A stretch of DNA of 64,000 nt from an uncultured Kordia sp. (lineage in GTDB: Bacteria > Bacteroidota > Bacteroidia > Flavobacteriales > Flavobacteriaceae), in the NCBI RefSeq assembly GCF_947496985.1, contig NZ_CANMEZ010000003.1:372001-436000 (forward strand), in the 5' to 3' direction. Position 1 is the first letter of the stretch, and each line of letters starts with the position of its first letter. Both the position numbers and the translations under genes were made by a program. Positions 43,429 to 52,115 of the stretch are shown here, piece after piece. The notes under the pieces were generated by a model that did no database searches, had not been told where the DNA came from, and worked only from the letters and a program-made list of their open reading frames with translations.

Positions 43429-44088
43429 ATGATTGATAAAGACTTATTAGCACATTTAGAAGGATATCTTACCGAACGCAGACGCGGATTGTTTACAAAA
43501 GTTTTAGCACAGCGTACACGGCATTTTACAGTAGCTGTAGAAGATGTGTATCAATTACATAATACGAGTGCTGTATTGCGTAGTTGTGATGTTTTTGGTT
43601 TGCAAGATGTACATGTGGTAGAAGCGCAATTGGGTAAAAAAATGGACAGAGAAATTGCTATGGGTGCACAAAAGTGGGTTGATATTCATAGATATAATCA
43701 AACGCAAACCTGCATTGATACTTTAAAAAGTCAGGGATATCGTATTGTAGCCACAACGCCACATGAAAATTCTCAATACTTACATGAGTTTGATGTTACG
43801 CAAAAAGCCGCTTTCTTTTTTGGTAAAGAAACTGAAGGTTTAAGTGAAGAAGTATTAGCTCAAGCTGATGAGTTTTTAAAAATTCCAATGGTAGGTTTTA
43901 CAGAAAGTCTTAATATTTCTGTTTCAGCAGCAATTACGATTCAACATGTCACAAATTTGTTGCGTAATTCAGATATTCCTTGGAAATTAACTGAAGAAGA
44001 AAACCTTGAAAAGCGAATGGATTGGTGTAAAAAGTCAATAAAAAGTATCAATGATATTTTAAAAAGATATGAAGAAGAAAGTTTGTAA
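43429..44088 (+). CDS. trmH: tRNA (guanosine(18)-2'-O)-methyltransferase
   Basis: 219 aa SPOUT enzyme. Motif 1 region LHNTSAVLRSCDVFGLQDVH, motif 2 FFFGKETEGLSEEVL and motif 3 KIPMVGFTESLNISVSAAIT form the knotted SAM site. The N-terminal RRRGLFTKVLAQRTRHFTVA is typical of TrmH. It 2'-O-methylates G18 in the tRNA D-loop. Confidence 0.93.
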   Translation: MIDKDLLAHLEGYLTERRRGLFTKVLAQRTRHFTVAVEDVYQLHNTSAVLRSCDVFGLQDVHVVEAQLGKKMDREIAMGAQKWVDIHRYNQTQTCIDTLKSQGYRIVATTPHENSQYLHEFDVTQKAAFFFGKETEGLSEEVLAQADEFLKIPMVGFTESLNISVSAAITIQHVTNLLRNSDIPWKLTEEENLEKRMDWCKKSIKSINDILKRYEEESL

Positions 44089-44141
44089 AATATACTAGAG
44101 TTTTATTTTTTTGAGTGCATCTTTTTTCATTAGTACAAAAG

Positions 44142-44165
44142 ATGGTCGAAATTTCTTCCGACCAT
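44142..44165 (-). terminator. Possible terminator of the metallopeptidase gene
   Basis: Stem ATGGTCG / CGACCAT with an 11-nt loop region; on the minus strand it is followed by CTTTTG. Moderate match. Confidence 0.45.
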
Positions 44166-44189
44166 ACTTGAGTTAGCTGTTACTTTAAT

Positions 44190-45500
44190 TTATTTAGCAG
44201 TCTTAAATTTTATGGTATAAGGTTTTAAAGGGAAAAAGCGTTTAGTTCTATACCCAAAATTAATTACCATTTCATACTCGGTATTGGGTTTTAATTTTTT
44301 AATAGTATAAAGTATTGACTTACCATCTTGAGAAAAATCTGCAGAAATTGTTTGAGGACAATGATCAGCTCCTAGACTTCCATAACCTGTCGATTTAAAT
44401 CTCTGATCCATTTCATTCGAAAATAAAACTTTAAACTGTGTTGTACTTGTAGATACGTTTTGACTTCCGTTTTTTAGACCTTCAATACCTATTACTGTAG
44501 GTCTATTTTTCTCATATTCATTTTTATAATATTGTAATGGTTTTGAAAAATACGCAGTGCTTTCTACAAATGCTTCAATTACTTCTGGTTTTGTATAATC
44601 TAATTCTATGATTTCTTTTATTGCTTTTTCTTTATCTGTAGCTTTATTGTAATGCTTTTTTACGATTGCATAACCAATATAATATCCTAAATCTCTTGTG
44701 TTAAACTCATTGTTAGTATTGTTCCATATCCAATTATATACAGATTGAACAAACATCTCTTTTTCAAATTTAGATTTTACTTTTTCATCATTTTCAATAC
44801 CATAACCTATTGCAGTATTAATTGATGGTTTTTCTGTTGCAATTTCTGCTATAAACTCTGCAGATCCTTCAAAAACACTTTGTGATAACAAATCGTATGC
44901 CCAACTTACATTTTGTTGTGTATGTACATATTCATGAACATTTAAAAAGGCTAAATCTTTTACAGGATTTAATTTAGCTAAGTTTTTAACATTATTAAGC
45001 TTTTGAGGTAATTCATCAGTATGTACGGTTTCATCCGTCATTGCAATCTCTGAACCAATAAGCACTAAACTATCTAATGCGGTTCCTCCAGTCCTAAAAA
45101 CACCTATTTCAAAAAATACTTTTGCAGGTTTAAAGTCAGGATATATTTTTTTAAAATTGTCAATTCCTCCTTGAATGTCTTCAGCATATTCATGTACAGA
45201 ATTTGTATTCTCTCTTATAGATTTCCAAAACTTGGGATAGTTATTTATTGCTTCTAGATATTCAGAAGGCTTGTATCTCCTTACTTGCATTATAGCTTTT
45301 AATCCAGTTGTACCTTTATCTAAAAATAATTCTTTCAGATATTTCATTTGTTGTACTGAATCTTTTGTAGTTTGAATTTTATCGTATGCTGTCCAGAAAT
45401 TATCAATATCTGTAGTAACAATATTATCTGTCTGTATTTTTGTTTCACAAGAAACAAAAACTATTACCACTAAAAATAGGAAGCTTATTTTTTTTAACAT
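44190..45500 (-). CDS. Lipoprotein zinc metallopeptidase with C-terminal Ig-like domain
   Basis: 436 aa. Lipobox FVSC (Cys18 region). The gluzincin motif NVHEYVHTQQ (HExxH, about residues 189-193) is followed about 28 residues later by FEGSAEFIAE, whose Glu may be the third zinc ligand. This resembles DUF2268/GldB-related proteins. The last 100 residues look like an SbsA-type Ig-like domain (FKVLFSNEMDQRFKSTGYGS, KLKPNTEYEMVINFGY). An AraC regulator gene lies just upstream on the same strand. Confidence 0.78.
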   Translation of the reverse strand: MLKKISFLFLVVIVFVSCETKIQTDNIVTTDIDNFWTAYDKIQTTKDSVQQMKYLKELFLDKGTTGLKAIMQVRRYKPSEYLEAINNYPKFWKSIRENTNSVHEYAEDIQGGIDNFKKIYPDFKPAKVFFEIGVFRTGGTALDSLVLIGSEIAMTDETVHTDELPQKLNNVKNLAKLNPVKDLAFLNVHEYVHTQQNVSWAYDLLSQSVFEGSAEFIAEIATEKPSINTAIGYGIENDEKVKSKFEKEMFVQSVYNWIWNNTNNEFNTRDLGYYIGYAIVKKHYNKATDKEKAIKEIIELDYTKPEVIEAFVESTAYFSKPLQYYKNEYEKNRPTVIGIEGLKNGSQNVSTSTTQFKVLFSNEMDQRFKSTGYGSLGADHCPQTISADFSQDGKSILYTIKKLKPNTEYEMVINFGYRTKRFFPLKPYTIKFKTAK

Positions 45501-45599
45501 TTTAAGTTTAATTAGATTATTTTTTTCTAAAGCTTGTTTTTATCAAAAGCTAGTGCAAAGAAATAATAGATATAAATCTAAAAATTGTAAAAATGTAAA

Positions 45600-46451
45600 C
45601 TACTTAATATTCCAGTTTAATAATCCATCTTGAATATCTTTATTATTTTTAAAAAAAATGGAAGGAGACATTTTTGAAAAAGAACTAAAATCCTTAATTA
45701 AATGTGATTGATCATAATATAAACTTTCATACGTCAAATCAGTTAAAGATTGATTCATTTCTTTTGACTTTGAATAATTTTTTAATGCATTTCTAAAACG
45801 TTGTACTTTTTTAAATTCACTTGGGGATTTACATAAATGTAATTTGAAAAGTTTATTTAAATATTGTCGAGAGATGTTATATTTTTCAGATAAAAAATTT
45901 ATCTCAATAGTTGGATTTTGTTTAAGTTCTGTAATAATGCTTTTTAAGTTTTCATTTTTAAAACCAATATATTTTGGAAGCCAATAATTTTCTATTTCTT
46001 TTACAATAGTAGCTTCGTTAGTAGCTTCTAAAATTACGGCTATCATTTTATGGTAATCCTCAAATTGATTAAATGGAGTGTAATTTCCGACACCTATTTT
46101 CAAATTAAAAAGTGATTCTTTAATCAGTGCATTGAAACCTAAAGATTTAAATACAAAATTAACTTCTTTGTAAGTTCCTTTAGAATTGAATTTTATAGGT
46201 TTACTGTAGGAGCATATGATATTCGTTGAAATACTATGTTGCTTTTTTGAAGGTAATATGGTTACTGAATGTTCTGGGAAATTTGCGATATAGTCATATT
46301 TTGTAATACTTGTAACAACAACAAGATTACTTGGGAAAATTTTATATTCTATTGGAGTATTAAAATCTGCAATATAACATCCTTCCATGATTTCTTGTAA
46401 AATAGGATGTTTAGGTTTTATGAATTTTATATCCATTAAATGTTTTTTCAA
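45600..46451 (-). CDS. AraC-type HTH regulator
   Basis: 283 aa (or 278 from the second Met). The N-terminal region is DUF6597-like (YIADFNTPIEYKIFPSNLVV). The C-terminal AraC HTH is visible in INFLSEKYNISRQYLNKLFK, LTDLTYESLYYDQSHLIKDF and FSSFSKMSPSIFFKNN. It lies 99 bp upstream of the metallopeptidase gene, its likeliest target. Confidence 0.87.
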   Translation of the reverse strand: MKKHLMDIKFIKPKHPILQEIMEGCYIADFNTPIEYKIFPSNLVVVTSITKYDYIANFPEHSVTILPSKKQHSISTNIICSYSKPIKFNSKGTYKEVNFVFKSLGFNALIKESLFNLKIGVGNYTPFNQFEDYHKMIAVILEATNEATIVKEIENYWLPKYIGFKNENLKSIITELKQNPTIEINFLSEKYNISRQYLNKLFKLHLCKSPSEFKKVQRFRNALKNYSKSKEMNQSLTDLTYESLYYDQSHLIKDFSSFSKMSPSIFFKNNKDIQDGLLNWNIK

Positions 46452-46539
46452 CTTAATTTGTAAGACGAAAGTTAGTATTACGTTCTATACTATATTCATA
46501 ATAAGTAATTTAATACTTTTTCTTTTTACTGGGTCAAAA

Positions 46540-46998
46540 TTACTTCTTCTTTACATTTGCTTCATAGATATCAATCCAATCTTGAGGAGACATTTTTGTT
46601 GCCAATTCAGCAATTAAATCATACGGAATATCATCCATCTTTTTGAAACGAATACAGCTTTTTCCCATATCTAATTTACGTTTGCAATGTTTCGGATATT
46701 CGGCTGTAAACCATTCCATAAGCTCTGGATTGGCATAAATTCCCATATGATATAGAGCAACAAAATTCTTTTGTGAAGCATAACTTATAAAAGGTAATGG
46801 TAATTTTGGATCACAATGATAACCACCAGGATATGTGTCATGTGAAACAACAAACGATGGCATTTTATAATTAATTGCTTCTGAGAAACCTGCGGGTAAA
46901 TTTTCTGTAAGGATGGTTCTCAGTTTTGTAATTACTTCTTTACGTTCTTCGGGTAGTTGTGAGATATAATCATCAATTGAATGTGCGTCGTATGTCAT
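46540..46998 (-). CDS. DUF1801 (YdhG-like) protein
   Basis: 152 aa. LPEERKEVITKLRTILTENL, SEAINYKMPSFV, FVALYHMGIYANPELMEWF, then GKSCIRFKKMDDIPYDLI match the DUF1801 family, small alpha/beta proteins related to an iron-chaperone-like fold; biological role not established. Confidence 0.9.
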   Translation of the reverse strand: MTYDAHSIDDYISQLPEERKEVITKLRTILTENLPAGFSEAINYKMPSFVVSHDTYPGGYHCDPKLPLPFISYASQKNFVALYHMGIYANPELMEWFTAEYPKHCKRKLDMGKSCIRFKKMDDIPYDLIAELATKMSPQDWIDIYEANVKKK

Positions 46999-47106
46999 GC
47001 TGTTCGATTTTTTAAAGATTTAAATGTACTAAATTTTTAAAATAGATATCATTTTTGAAACAAAATAAAAAGTATCTTTAAAAAAATATTTTTAAAATTT
47101 TACGAT

Positions 47107-47472
47107 ATGATTGCATGGTTTGAAATTCCTGTTGTAGACATGGATCGCGCACAAAAGTTTTATGAAACGGTATTTAAAGTAGCTATCAAAGTACAAGATT
47201 TTGGAGGCGTATTATACGGTTGGTTTCCACCAAAAGCAGCTCCTGAAAATTGTACTGGTGCTTTAATAAAGCAAGAGTCTTATATTCCTAGTAAAACGGA
47301 TGGGACATTGGTCTATTTTGCTTCGGACGATGTAGCCAATGAGCTAGCACTTATTATAGAAGCAGGCGGAACTATTATACAAGGGAAAACTCAAATTTCT
47401 CCAGAAACAGGATATATGGCAGTTTTTATTGATACAGAAGGAAATAGAGTAGCGTTGTTTTCGAAACCGTAA
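47107..47472 (+). CDS. VOC/glyoxalase family protein
   Basis: 121 aa. A single glyoxalase/bleomycin-resistance module pair: WFEIPVVDMDRAQKFYETVF and TQISPETGYMAVFIDTEGNR followed by VALFSKP. Family members bind a divalent metal and act on diverse substrates; the substrate here is unknown. The start at 47107 places the first beta strand at the N-terminus as usual. Confidence 0.9.
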   Translation: MIAWFEIPVVDMDRAQKFYETVFKVAIKVQDFGGVLYGWFPPKAAPENCTGALIKQESYIPSKTDGTLVYFASDDVANELALIIEAGGTIIQGKTQISPETGYMAVFIDTEGNRVALFSKP

Positions 47473-47475
47473 AAA

Positions 47476-47501
47476 GCAAAGCGAACCGAAGTTCGCTTTG
47501 C
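47476..47501. terminator. Bidirectional terminator
   Basis: Perfect 11-bp stem GCAAAGCGAAC / GTTCGCTTTGC with a CGAA loop. The minus-strand reading is followed by a T5 run, so it serves the small peptide gene best. Confidence 0.9.
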
Positions 47502-47508
47502 ATCTATT

Positions 47509-47673
47509 TTATGTTGGTTGATAACAAGAATTAACTCTAATATTACAAAGTTCATGTGCATAGCAATCTTCATTTGAATCGCATTCATAAGGACGATGTT
47601 TTACACCTCCGTTGATGGCTTTTTGTTTGGCTTTGTTTAATACTGATCCTAGGTTTTCAATGTTTTTTAACAT
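47509..47673 (-). CDS. Double-glycine leader peptide with four cysteines
   Basis: 54 aa, found by reading the minus strand. Leader MLKNIENLGSVLNKAKQ continuing KAINGG (GG at 22-23) is of the ComC/bacteriocin type used by many Flavobacteriaceae. The 31-residue core has cysteines at 31, 37, 43 and 50, spaced 5-5-6, suitable for disulfides or other cross-links. It has its own terminator at 47476-47501. No transporter-peptidase is encoded nearby. Confidence 0.7.
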   Translation of the reverse strand: MLKNIENLGSVLNKAKQKAINGGVKHRPYECDSNEDCYAHELCNIRVNSCYQPT

Positions 47674-47789
47674 ACTAAAAAGTTTTTAAGTTAATAATGT
47701 TTCAAATGAATAGAAAATTATTAATGAAGACAATTATAGTAAGTCGTGGTTTACGTAAATCCGATATATAAATACTTGAATTGTATTTG

Positions 47790-49430
47790 TTACAAGTGTA
47801 ATAATACAATTGTAAACTCAGAGTCAATTGTTACTTTTCCATTTTCTACAGTTACTGTTTTTCCAGAATAATGATCGGTTATGGTAGTACCATTTTCAAA
47901 ATTATCACCAACAATGATTTCTTTATTTCCTTTTACTAAATCTAATCCAATGATAACTATATCGTCTCTGTAAGTTCTTGAAAATACATATGGATTATTA
48001 GATAACATTTTGTGAGTTCCAGCACCAATTGATGGGTGTGCTTTACGGAATGTTCCAAGTTTTTGCCAATGCTCTAATAAGTCTTTTATTTCAGTATTGT
48101 TGAGATCTTCCCAATTCATAAATGAACGTAGTGTAGCATCGCCATTTGTTCCTTCAATACGTAAAGAACGCTGTGTCTCATCACCATAATATATTTGTGA
48201 AATCCCTGGTGTTAATAGTAATTTAGTAGCTGATTCATAAGTTTTAGTTCTATCTTTATCAAACGGTTCTCCATCGTCATGCGAACTAATATAATTCATG
48301 ATACTTTTCCCTTTTAATTCATTTTGAAGAATAGAATCATAGGTAGCAAAAATATCTTCATAATTTTTATGAGCATCACTTTTAAATTGAAAATTGATTA
48401 AATTATTGAAACCATTTGCATAATAATCTACTTTCTTATCACCAAAATCATAGAAACGTTTTTGCGAAATTCCATATCCGTATAATTCACCAAGCATAAA
48501 GAATTCGTTATTATCTAAAACAGCTTCAGGATGTGCTTTTTTCCATTCAGCGAAAGCGATTTTAGCCTGATTATTTAAAGAATTCCAAGCATTTTCCTCC
48601 ACATGTTTTACCGTATCAACTCTGTAACCATCTATACCATATTCTCGTACATAATCCGTTAACCATTTAATGATATAATTTTTTGGACTTCTTGTTACCC
48701 CTGTTTTTTGGAAGAATTCATCTAACTCTTTCATTTCTTGCTCATAACGACCTTCTGCTTTCCATTTTTTCACCAAAGCTGTTGGTAAATCACTAGCTTC
48801 TTCACGATTTGTCAATACGTCTGGAAGATTCTTTACTAATGTACAACTTACAGCAGTATCGTAATTTTGATAGCTACAACCAGGTTCAGTTCGAACCCAA
48901 TTATTGTCCCAAACAGGATCTTTTTCAGTTACTGGACCTGTATGATTCATAACAACGTCCATCAGAATTCGGATTCCGTGTTCGTGTGCTGTTTTTATTA
49001 ATTGAGCAAAATCGGCTTCTGTTCCAAAATTCGCATCAAAATTTGTCCAATCTTTTGTCCAATATCCATGAAAAGCATATGTATTTCCTGTTCCTTCGTC
49101 TGTACTATCGTGAATTTGTTCTAAAACTGGTGAAAACCAAATTGCATTTATACCTAACTCATCAAAATATCCTTCTTTGATTTTTTGTGTAATTCCTGCC
49201 ATATCGCCACCCATAAAACCACGTAGTTTTGCAGGTTCATTAGTTCTGTCATATGCTAAATCATTTGCTTTATTTCCATTATTGAAACGATCTGTCAACA
49301 TGAAATATACATTGGCAGCTTCCCAAACAAATGGCTGTTGTTTAGGAGTTGTTTTTACAACTTCAGAAGAGTTAGATTTGCATCCAAAAATAAATAGAGA
49401 AAGTATACAGAATAAAAATAAATGCTTCAT
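47790..49430 (-). CDS. GH13 alpha-amylase family lipoprotein
   Basis: 546 aa. Lipobox FIFGC (Cys17). The four GH13 conserved regions are present: DVVMNHTG, GYRVDTVKHV (nucleophile Asp), EFFMLGELYG (acid Glu) and YISSHDDG (transition-state Asp). QIYYGDETQ and a C-terminal beta domain follow. It hydrolyses alpha-1,4-glucans at the cell surface or in the periplasm. It stands alone, without the SusCD pair that often accompanies such enzymes. Confidence 0.93.
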   Translation of the reverse strand: MKHLFLFCILSLFIFGCKSNSSEVVKTTPKQQPFVWEAANVYFMLTDRFNNGNKANDLAYDRTNEPAKLRGFMGGDMAGITQKIKEGYFDELGINAIWFSPVLEQIHDSTDEGTGNTYAFHGYWTKDWTNFDANFGTEADFAQLIKTAHEHGIRILMDVVMNHTGPVTEKDPVWDNNWVRTEPGCSYQNYDTAVSCTLVKNLPDVLTNREEASDLPTALVKKWKAEGRYEQEMKELDEFFQKTGVTRSPKNYIIKWLTDYVREYGIDGYRVDTVKHVEENAWNSLNNQAKIAFAEWKKAHPEAVLDNNEFFMLGELYGYGISQKRFYDFGDKKVDYYANGFNNLINFQFKSDAHKNYEDIFATYDSILQNELKGKSIMNYISSHDDGEPFDKDRTKTYESATKLLLTPGISQIYYGDETQRSLRIEGTNGDATLRSFMNWEDLNNTEIKDLLEHWQKLGTFRKAHPSIGAGTHKMLSNNPYVFSRTYRDDIVIIGLDLVKGNKEIIVGDNFENGTTITDHYSGKTVTVENGKVTIDSEFTIVLLHL

Positions 49431-49889
49431 GTTTTGGCGTAAATTGAGTTAAGAATTACTGCAATATAAGTGTTAGGATATTATTTTCATACCTAGAAAT
49501 AGTGAATAGCGTAAAAAACAACAACTACATCGATTGAGTTAATTATTTTCTTAATAAAAAGTTCTTAGTAAAACGATTATATTAATCATTTATAACCAAA
49601 ATGATTAGGATTTATATGATAACTGAATATATGTTTTTTTAAATCTCAGTGTTAAAAATCTTATGTAGAATTTTGATGTTGGTTAAGTTTATTATAGATT
49701 TGATACGACTAGTAGTATTGAGTTTATGTAGTTTATATATAAAGAAGCTACAAAATATACAAACTCTTTACAGTTCCCAAGCAAGATTCAATATATTATT
49801 AGCAAGTGGAGACTTGACTCCATTGAAAAAAACGGGGCGAAACCAAAAAGCCATACGAGTAGGACAAAATAATAATAAAAAAACTAACA
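49431..49889 (+). other. 459-bp region upstream of the TM2 operon
   Basis: No convincing gene; a frame starting with GTG near 49649 has no domain features and runs into the TM2 gene. A small hairpin TGGAG-ACTTGA-CTCCA lies at 49807-49822, followed by AACGGGGCGAAACC, which is G-rich against the surroundings and could belong to a leader RNA. Confidence 0.4.
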
Positions 49890-50228
49890 ATGGAAGCACA
49901 AAAAGTCGACATGTTCATTATGACGAACAGTAAATTCTTCGAAGGTCATCAAATTAACGCTATTAGAGAAAAACTAATTGCATTAGATGATTCAAAATGG
50001 GCGATGTTATCAACAGTTCAATTTAAAGATCCAACAACTACACTTATTGTATCAATTTTGGCAGGTAGTTTAGGTATAGATCGATTTATGATTGGAGATA
50101 CTGGACTCGGAGTAGGTAAACTATTAACTTGCGGAGGATTTGGTATTTGGGCAATCATTGATTGGTTCATGATTCAAGGAGCTACGAGAGAAAAGAATAT
50201 GCAAAAAATTAGACAATTTCTAAACTAA
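49890..50228 (+). CDS. TM2 domain membrane protein
   Basis: 112 aa. TM2 signature: LIVSILAGSLGIDRFMIGDT, GLGVGKLLTCGGFGIWAIID and WFMIQGATREKN, two membrane helices joined by a DRF turn. First gene of a three-gene membrane operon (TM2, DUF2752, DUF4870), a familiar trio in Bacteroidetes. The function is not established. The true start may be one of the internal Mets before FFEGHQ. Confidence 0.88.
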   Translation: MEAQKVDMFIMTNSKFFEGHQINAIREKLIALDDSKWAMLSTVQFKDPTTTLIVSILAGSLGIDRFMIGDTGLGVGKLLTCGGFGIWAIIDWFMIQGATREKNMQKIRQFLN

Positions 50229-50644
50229 GAGCACTCAACAGGAATAGGCTATATCTACTATTATTTATAGCTTGTATAGCAGGGTATATTTGGTTATATT
50301 TTAATATTGCTACTACTTCAACTGATACTACATCAGTAAGTGCTTGTTTTATAAAAAATATTACAAGTATACCTTGTCCTTCTTGTGGAACTACACGTTC
50401 AGTTATTTCACTAACTAAAGGTGATTTTTTTGACGCAATGACTATAAATCCATTGGGTTTTATAGTTGGAATAATAATGTTAATTGCGCCAATTTGGATA
50501 CTTTTTGATATACTAACAAAACGAAGTTCCTTATTTAATTTCTATAAAAAAATAGAAACTTATTTACAAAAAACAACGTACGCAATACCATTGATACTAT
50601 TTATTGTGATCAATTGGATTTGGAATATAACAAAAGGATTATGA
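50216..50644 (+). CDS. DUF2752 membrane protein with non-canonical start
   Basis: 142 aa if begun at the ATT at 50216. The family motif SIPCPSCGTTRSVISL and an N-terminal membrane helix (LYLLLFIACIAGYIWLYF) lie upstream of the first in-frame ATG (50438). No ATG, GTG or TTG occurs between the frame's stop (50210) and the motif. The ATT start, overlapping the TM2 gene by 13 nt, would give MSKLRALNRNRLYLLLF. A sequencing error or a rare initiation codon must be considered. It overlaps the DUF4870 start. Confidence 0.75.
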   Translation: MSKLRALNRNRLYLLLFIACIAGYIWLYFNIATTSTDTTSVSACFIKNITSIPCPSCGTTRSVISLTKGDFFDAMTINPLGFIVGIIMLIAPIWILFDILTKRSSLFNFYKKIETYLQKTTYAIPLILFIVINWIWNITKGL

Positions 50645-51102
50645 TACGCACTAAAGAATTTGATTACGCTCCGCAAGAGCACGAAGCAGAAGCAGCTTCA
50701 AATAGTTATTTAATTTCCTTAGTTGTAATTGTAGTTGGACTTCCACTACCAATAGCGACGCTTATTGCTACAATTATTTATTACTTTGCTAACCGAAAAT
50801 CTTCTTCATATTTTGTACGTTGGCACTGTACACAAGCTTTATTATCACAATTGACTTTATTTTTTATCAATAGTATTGGTTTCTGGTGGACTATTTCCAT
50901 TCTCTATGCAAATGTTTCAGTTACTACAAACTATATTGTTTACATAGCTATTTTATTGCTTTTGAATTTAACAGAATTTATAGCAACTATTTATACAGCT
51001 ATTGAAACGCGTAAAGGAATTCATGTAGAATGGGTAATTTATGGTGATTTAACCAATAAAGTGTGCAAGCCTCAAGAACACAAGCATAAGTATTTAAAAT
51101 AA
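50641..51102 (+). CDS. DUF4870 (Tic20-like) membrane protein
   Basis: 153 aa from the ATG at 50641 that overlaps the DUF2752 stop (ATGA). An upstream in-frame ATG at 50614 would read through the DUF2752 gene. NRKSSSYFVRWHCTQALLSQ is the DUF4870 core, with three to four membrane helices. Third gene of the operon. Confidence 0.87.
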   Translation: MIRTKEFDYAPQEHEAEAASNSYLISLVVIVVGLPLPIATLIATIIYYFANRKSSSYFVRWHCTQALLSQLTLFFINSIGFWWTISILYANVSVTTNYIVYIAILLLLNLTEFIATIYTAIETRKGIHVEWVIYGDLTNKVCKPQEHKHKYLK

Positions 51103-51219
51103 GCGTTAAACGCGATAAAACTCTATGCAATCAAATTAGTATCTGATACATTTTATTAGTAAAAGATAGATCAAAATAATATGAGTTGGTATATCTAAAT
51201 AGAGGAGAGTTTAAAAAAA

Positions 51220-52002
51220 TTACTTCTTTTTCTGTCTGCTTAAAACTTTATATTCTTCATAACAATCATTAATTGCATCTAAGATTTGAAGATCATTAGC
51301 TGTTGTAATGAAAGTTTTTGAATAATTACATAAAGAAAGAATTTCATCAATATCAACGCGTTCTACCTGTAGTAATTCACGAAGCATTTGACGGTCAAAT
51401 TTTGATGAAAGTAAATTTCTAATTTCATCATCTTCTTTCATTTGACGTAATTTACGCATCTGCGCAGGTTTTTTACCAAATAAGTTTTGAAGAAAATCAC
51501 CAGGATTAAAAATAGCACCTAAGACCGTAGAAATGGCGCCAGGAGCGTTTCCACCAGCTTCATAACCAGAAGAAAGTCCAGCAATGCGGTAACGGTAATT
51601 TGGTCTAATAGGAACATTTTTAGCATCAATATCTAAATATCCTGTCAATTGATAAGGTGTAACTACTACTTTCTCTAGCGCATACGCAAGTTCTGTTAAT
51701 CGAATCGTAGATGAACCTTTGTATTTTAACATGTCATTAGTCACTCTAACTTTTATCGACTTAAAACCAAGAAACGAAAAGAACAATTCATCATCTGCTT
51801 TTGCAGTCAGTTCAAATTCTCCTTTTTCATTAGTAATAACACCTTTAATTGTGGTTAAATTAACAACATGTACATTTGGCATTGGCTTGTCATCAGCGTC
51901 ATTGACAACCTTGGCATACAATTTTTTATTTTTTTGCACAGTCTGTGCAGAAATTGTAGTAATGGCTAAAAATAAAATTAGAAAAGTAAATGCCTTCTTC
52001 AT
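51220..52002 (-). CDS. Carboxypeptidase-regulatory-like domain protein
   Basis: 260 aa, signal peptide ending at ISAQT. A CarboxypepD_reg-like domain (YAKVVNDADDKPMPNVHVVN, GVITNEKGEFELTAKADDEL, FFSFLGFKSIKVRV) is followed by a helical region without known domain (KPAQMRKLRQMKEDDEIRNL, LLQVERVDIDEILSLCNYSK). Envelope protein of unknown role, common in Flavobacteriia. Confidence 0.85.
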   Translation of the reverse strand: MKKAFTFLILFLAITTISAQTVQKNKKLYAKVVNDADDKPMPNVHVVNLTTIKGVITNEKGEFELTAKADDELFFSFLGFKSIKVRVTNDMLKYKGSSTIRLTELAYALEKVVVTPYQLTGYLDIDAKNVPIRPNYRYRIAGLSSGYEAGGNAPGAISTVLGAIFNPGDFLQNLFGKKPAQMRKLRQMKEDDEIRNLLSSKFDRQMLRELLQVERVDIDEILSLCNYSKTFITTANDLQILDAINDCYEEYKVLSRQKKK

Positions 52003-52063
52003 GTATGCAATTTTTAAAATTAGCCTAACTGACTAAATTTTATATAAAAATACTAAACAAAAC

Positions 52064-52090
52064 TAAAAAAAGCGCGCCGTAGCGCACTTT
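52064..52090 (-). terminator. Terminator of the DEAD-box helicase gene
   Basis: On the minus strand AGTGCGC-TACG-GCGCGCT followed by T6, 26 bp after the helicase stop. GC-rich stem with one G-T pair. Confidence 0.88.
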
Positions 52091-52115
52091 TTACTTAATA
52101 TTAACAATATTGTTG

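Noticed and set aside
49649-49933. 94-codon plus-strand frame before the TM2 gene
   Set aside because: No domain, low-complexity basic tail, and it runs into the TM2 gene in another frame. Probably leader sequence.
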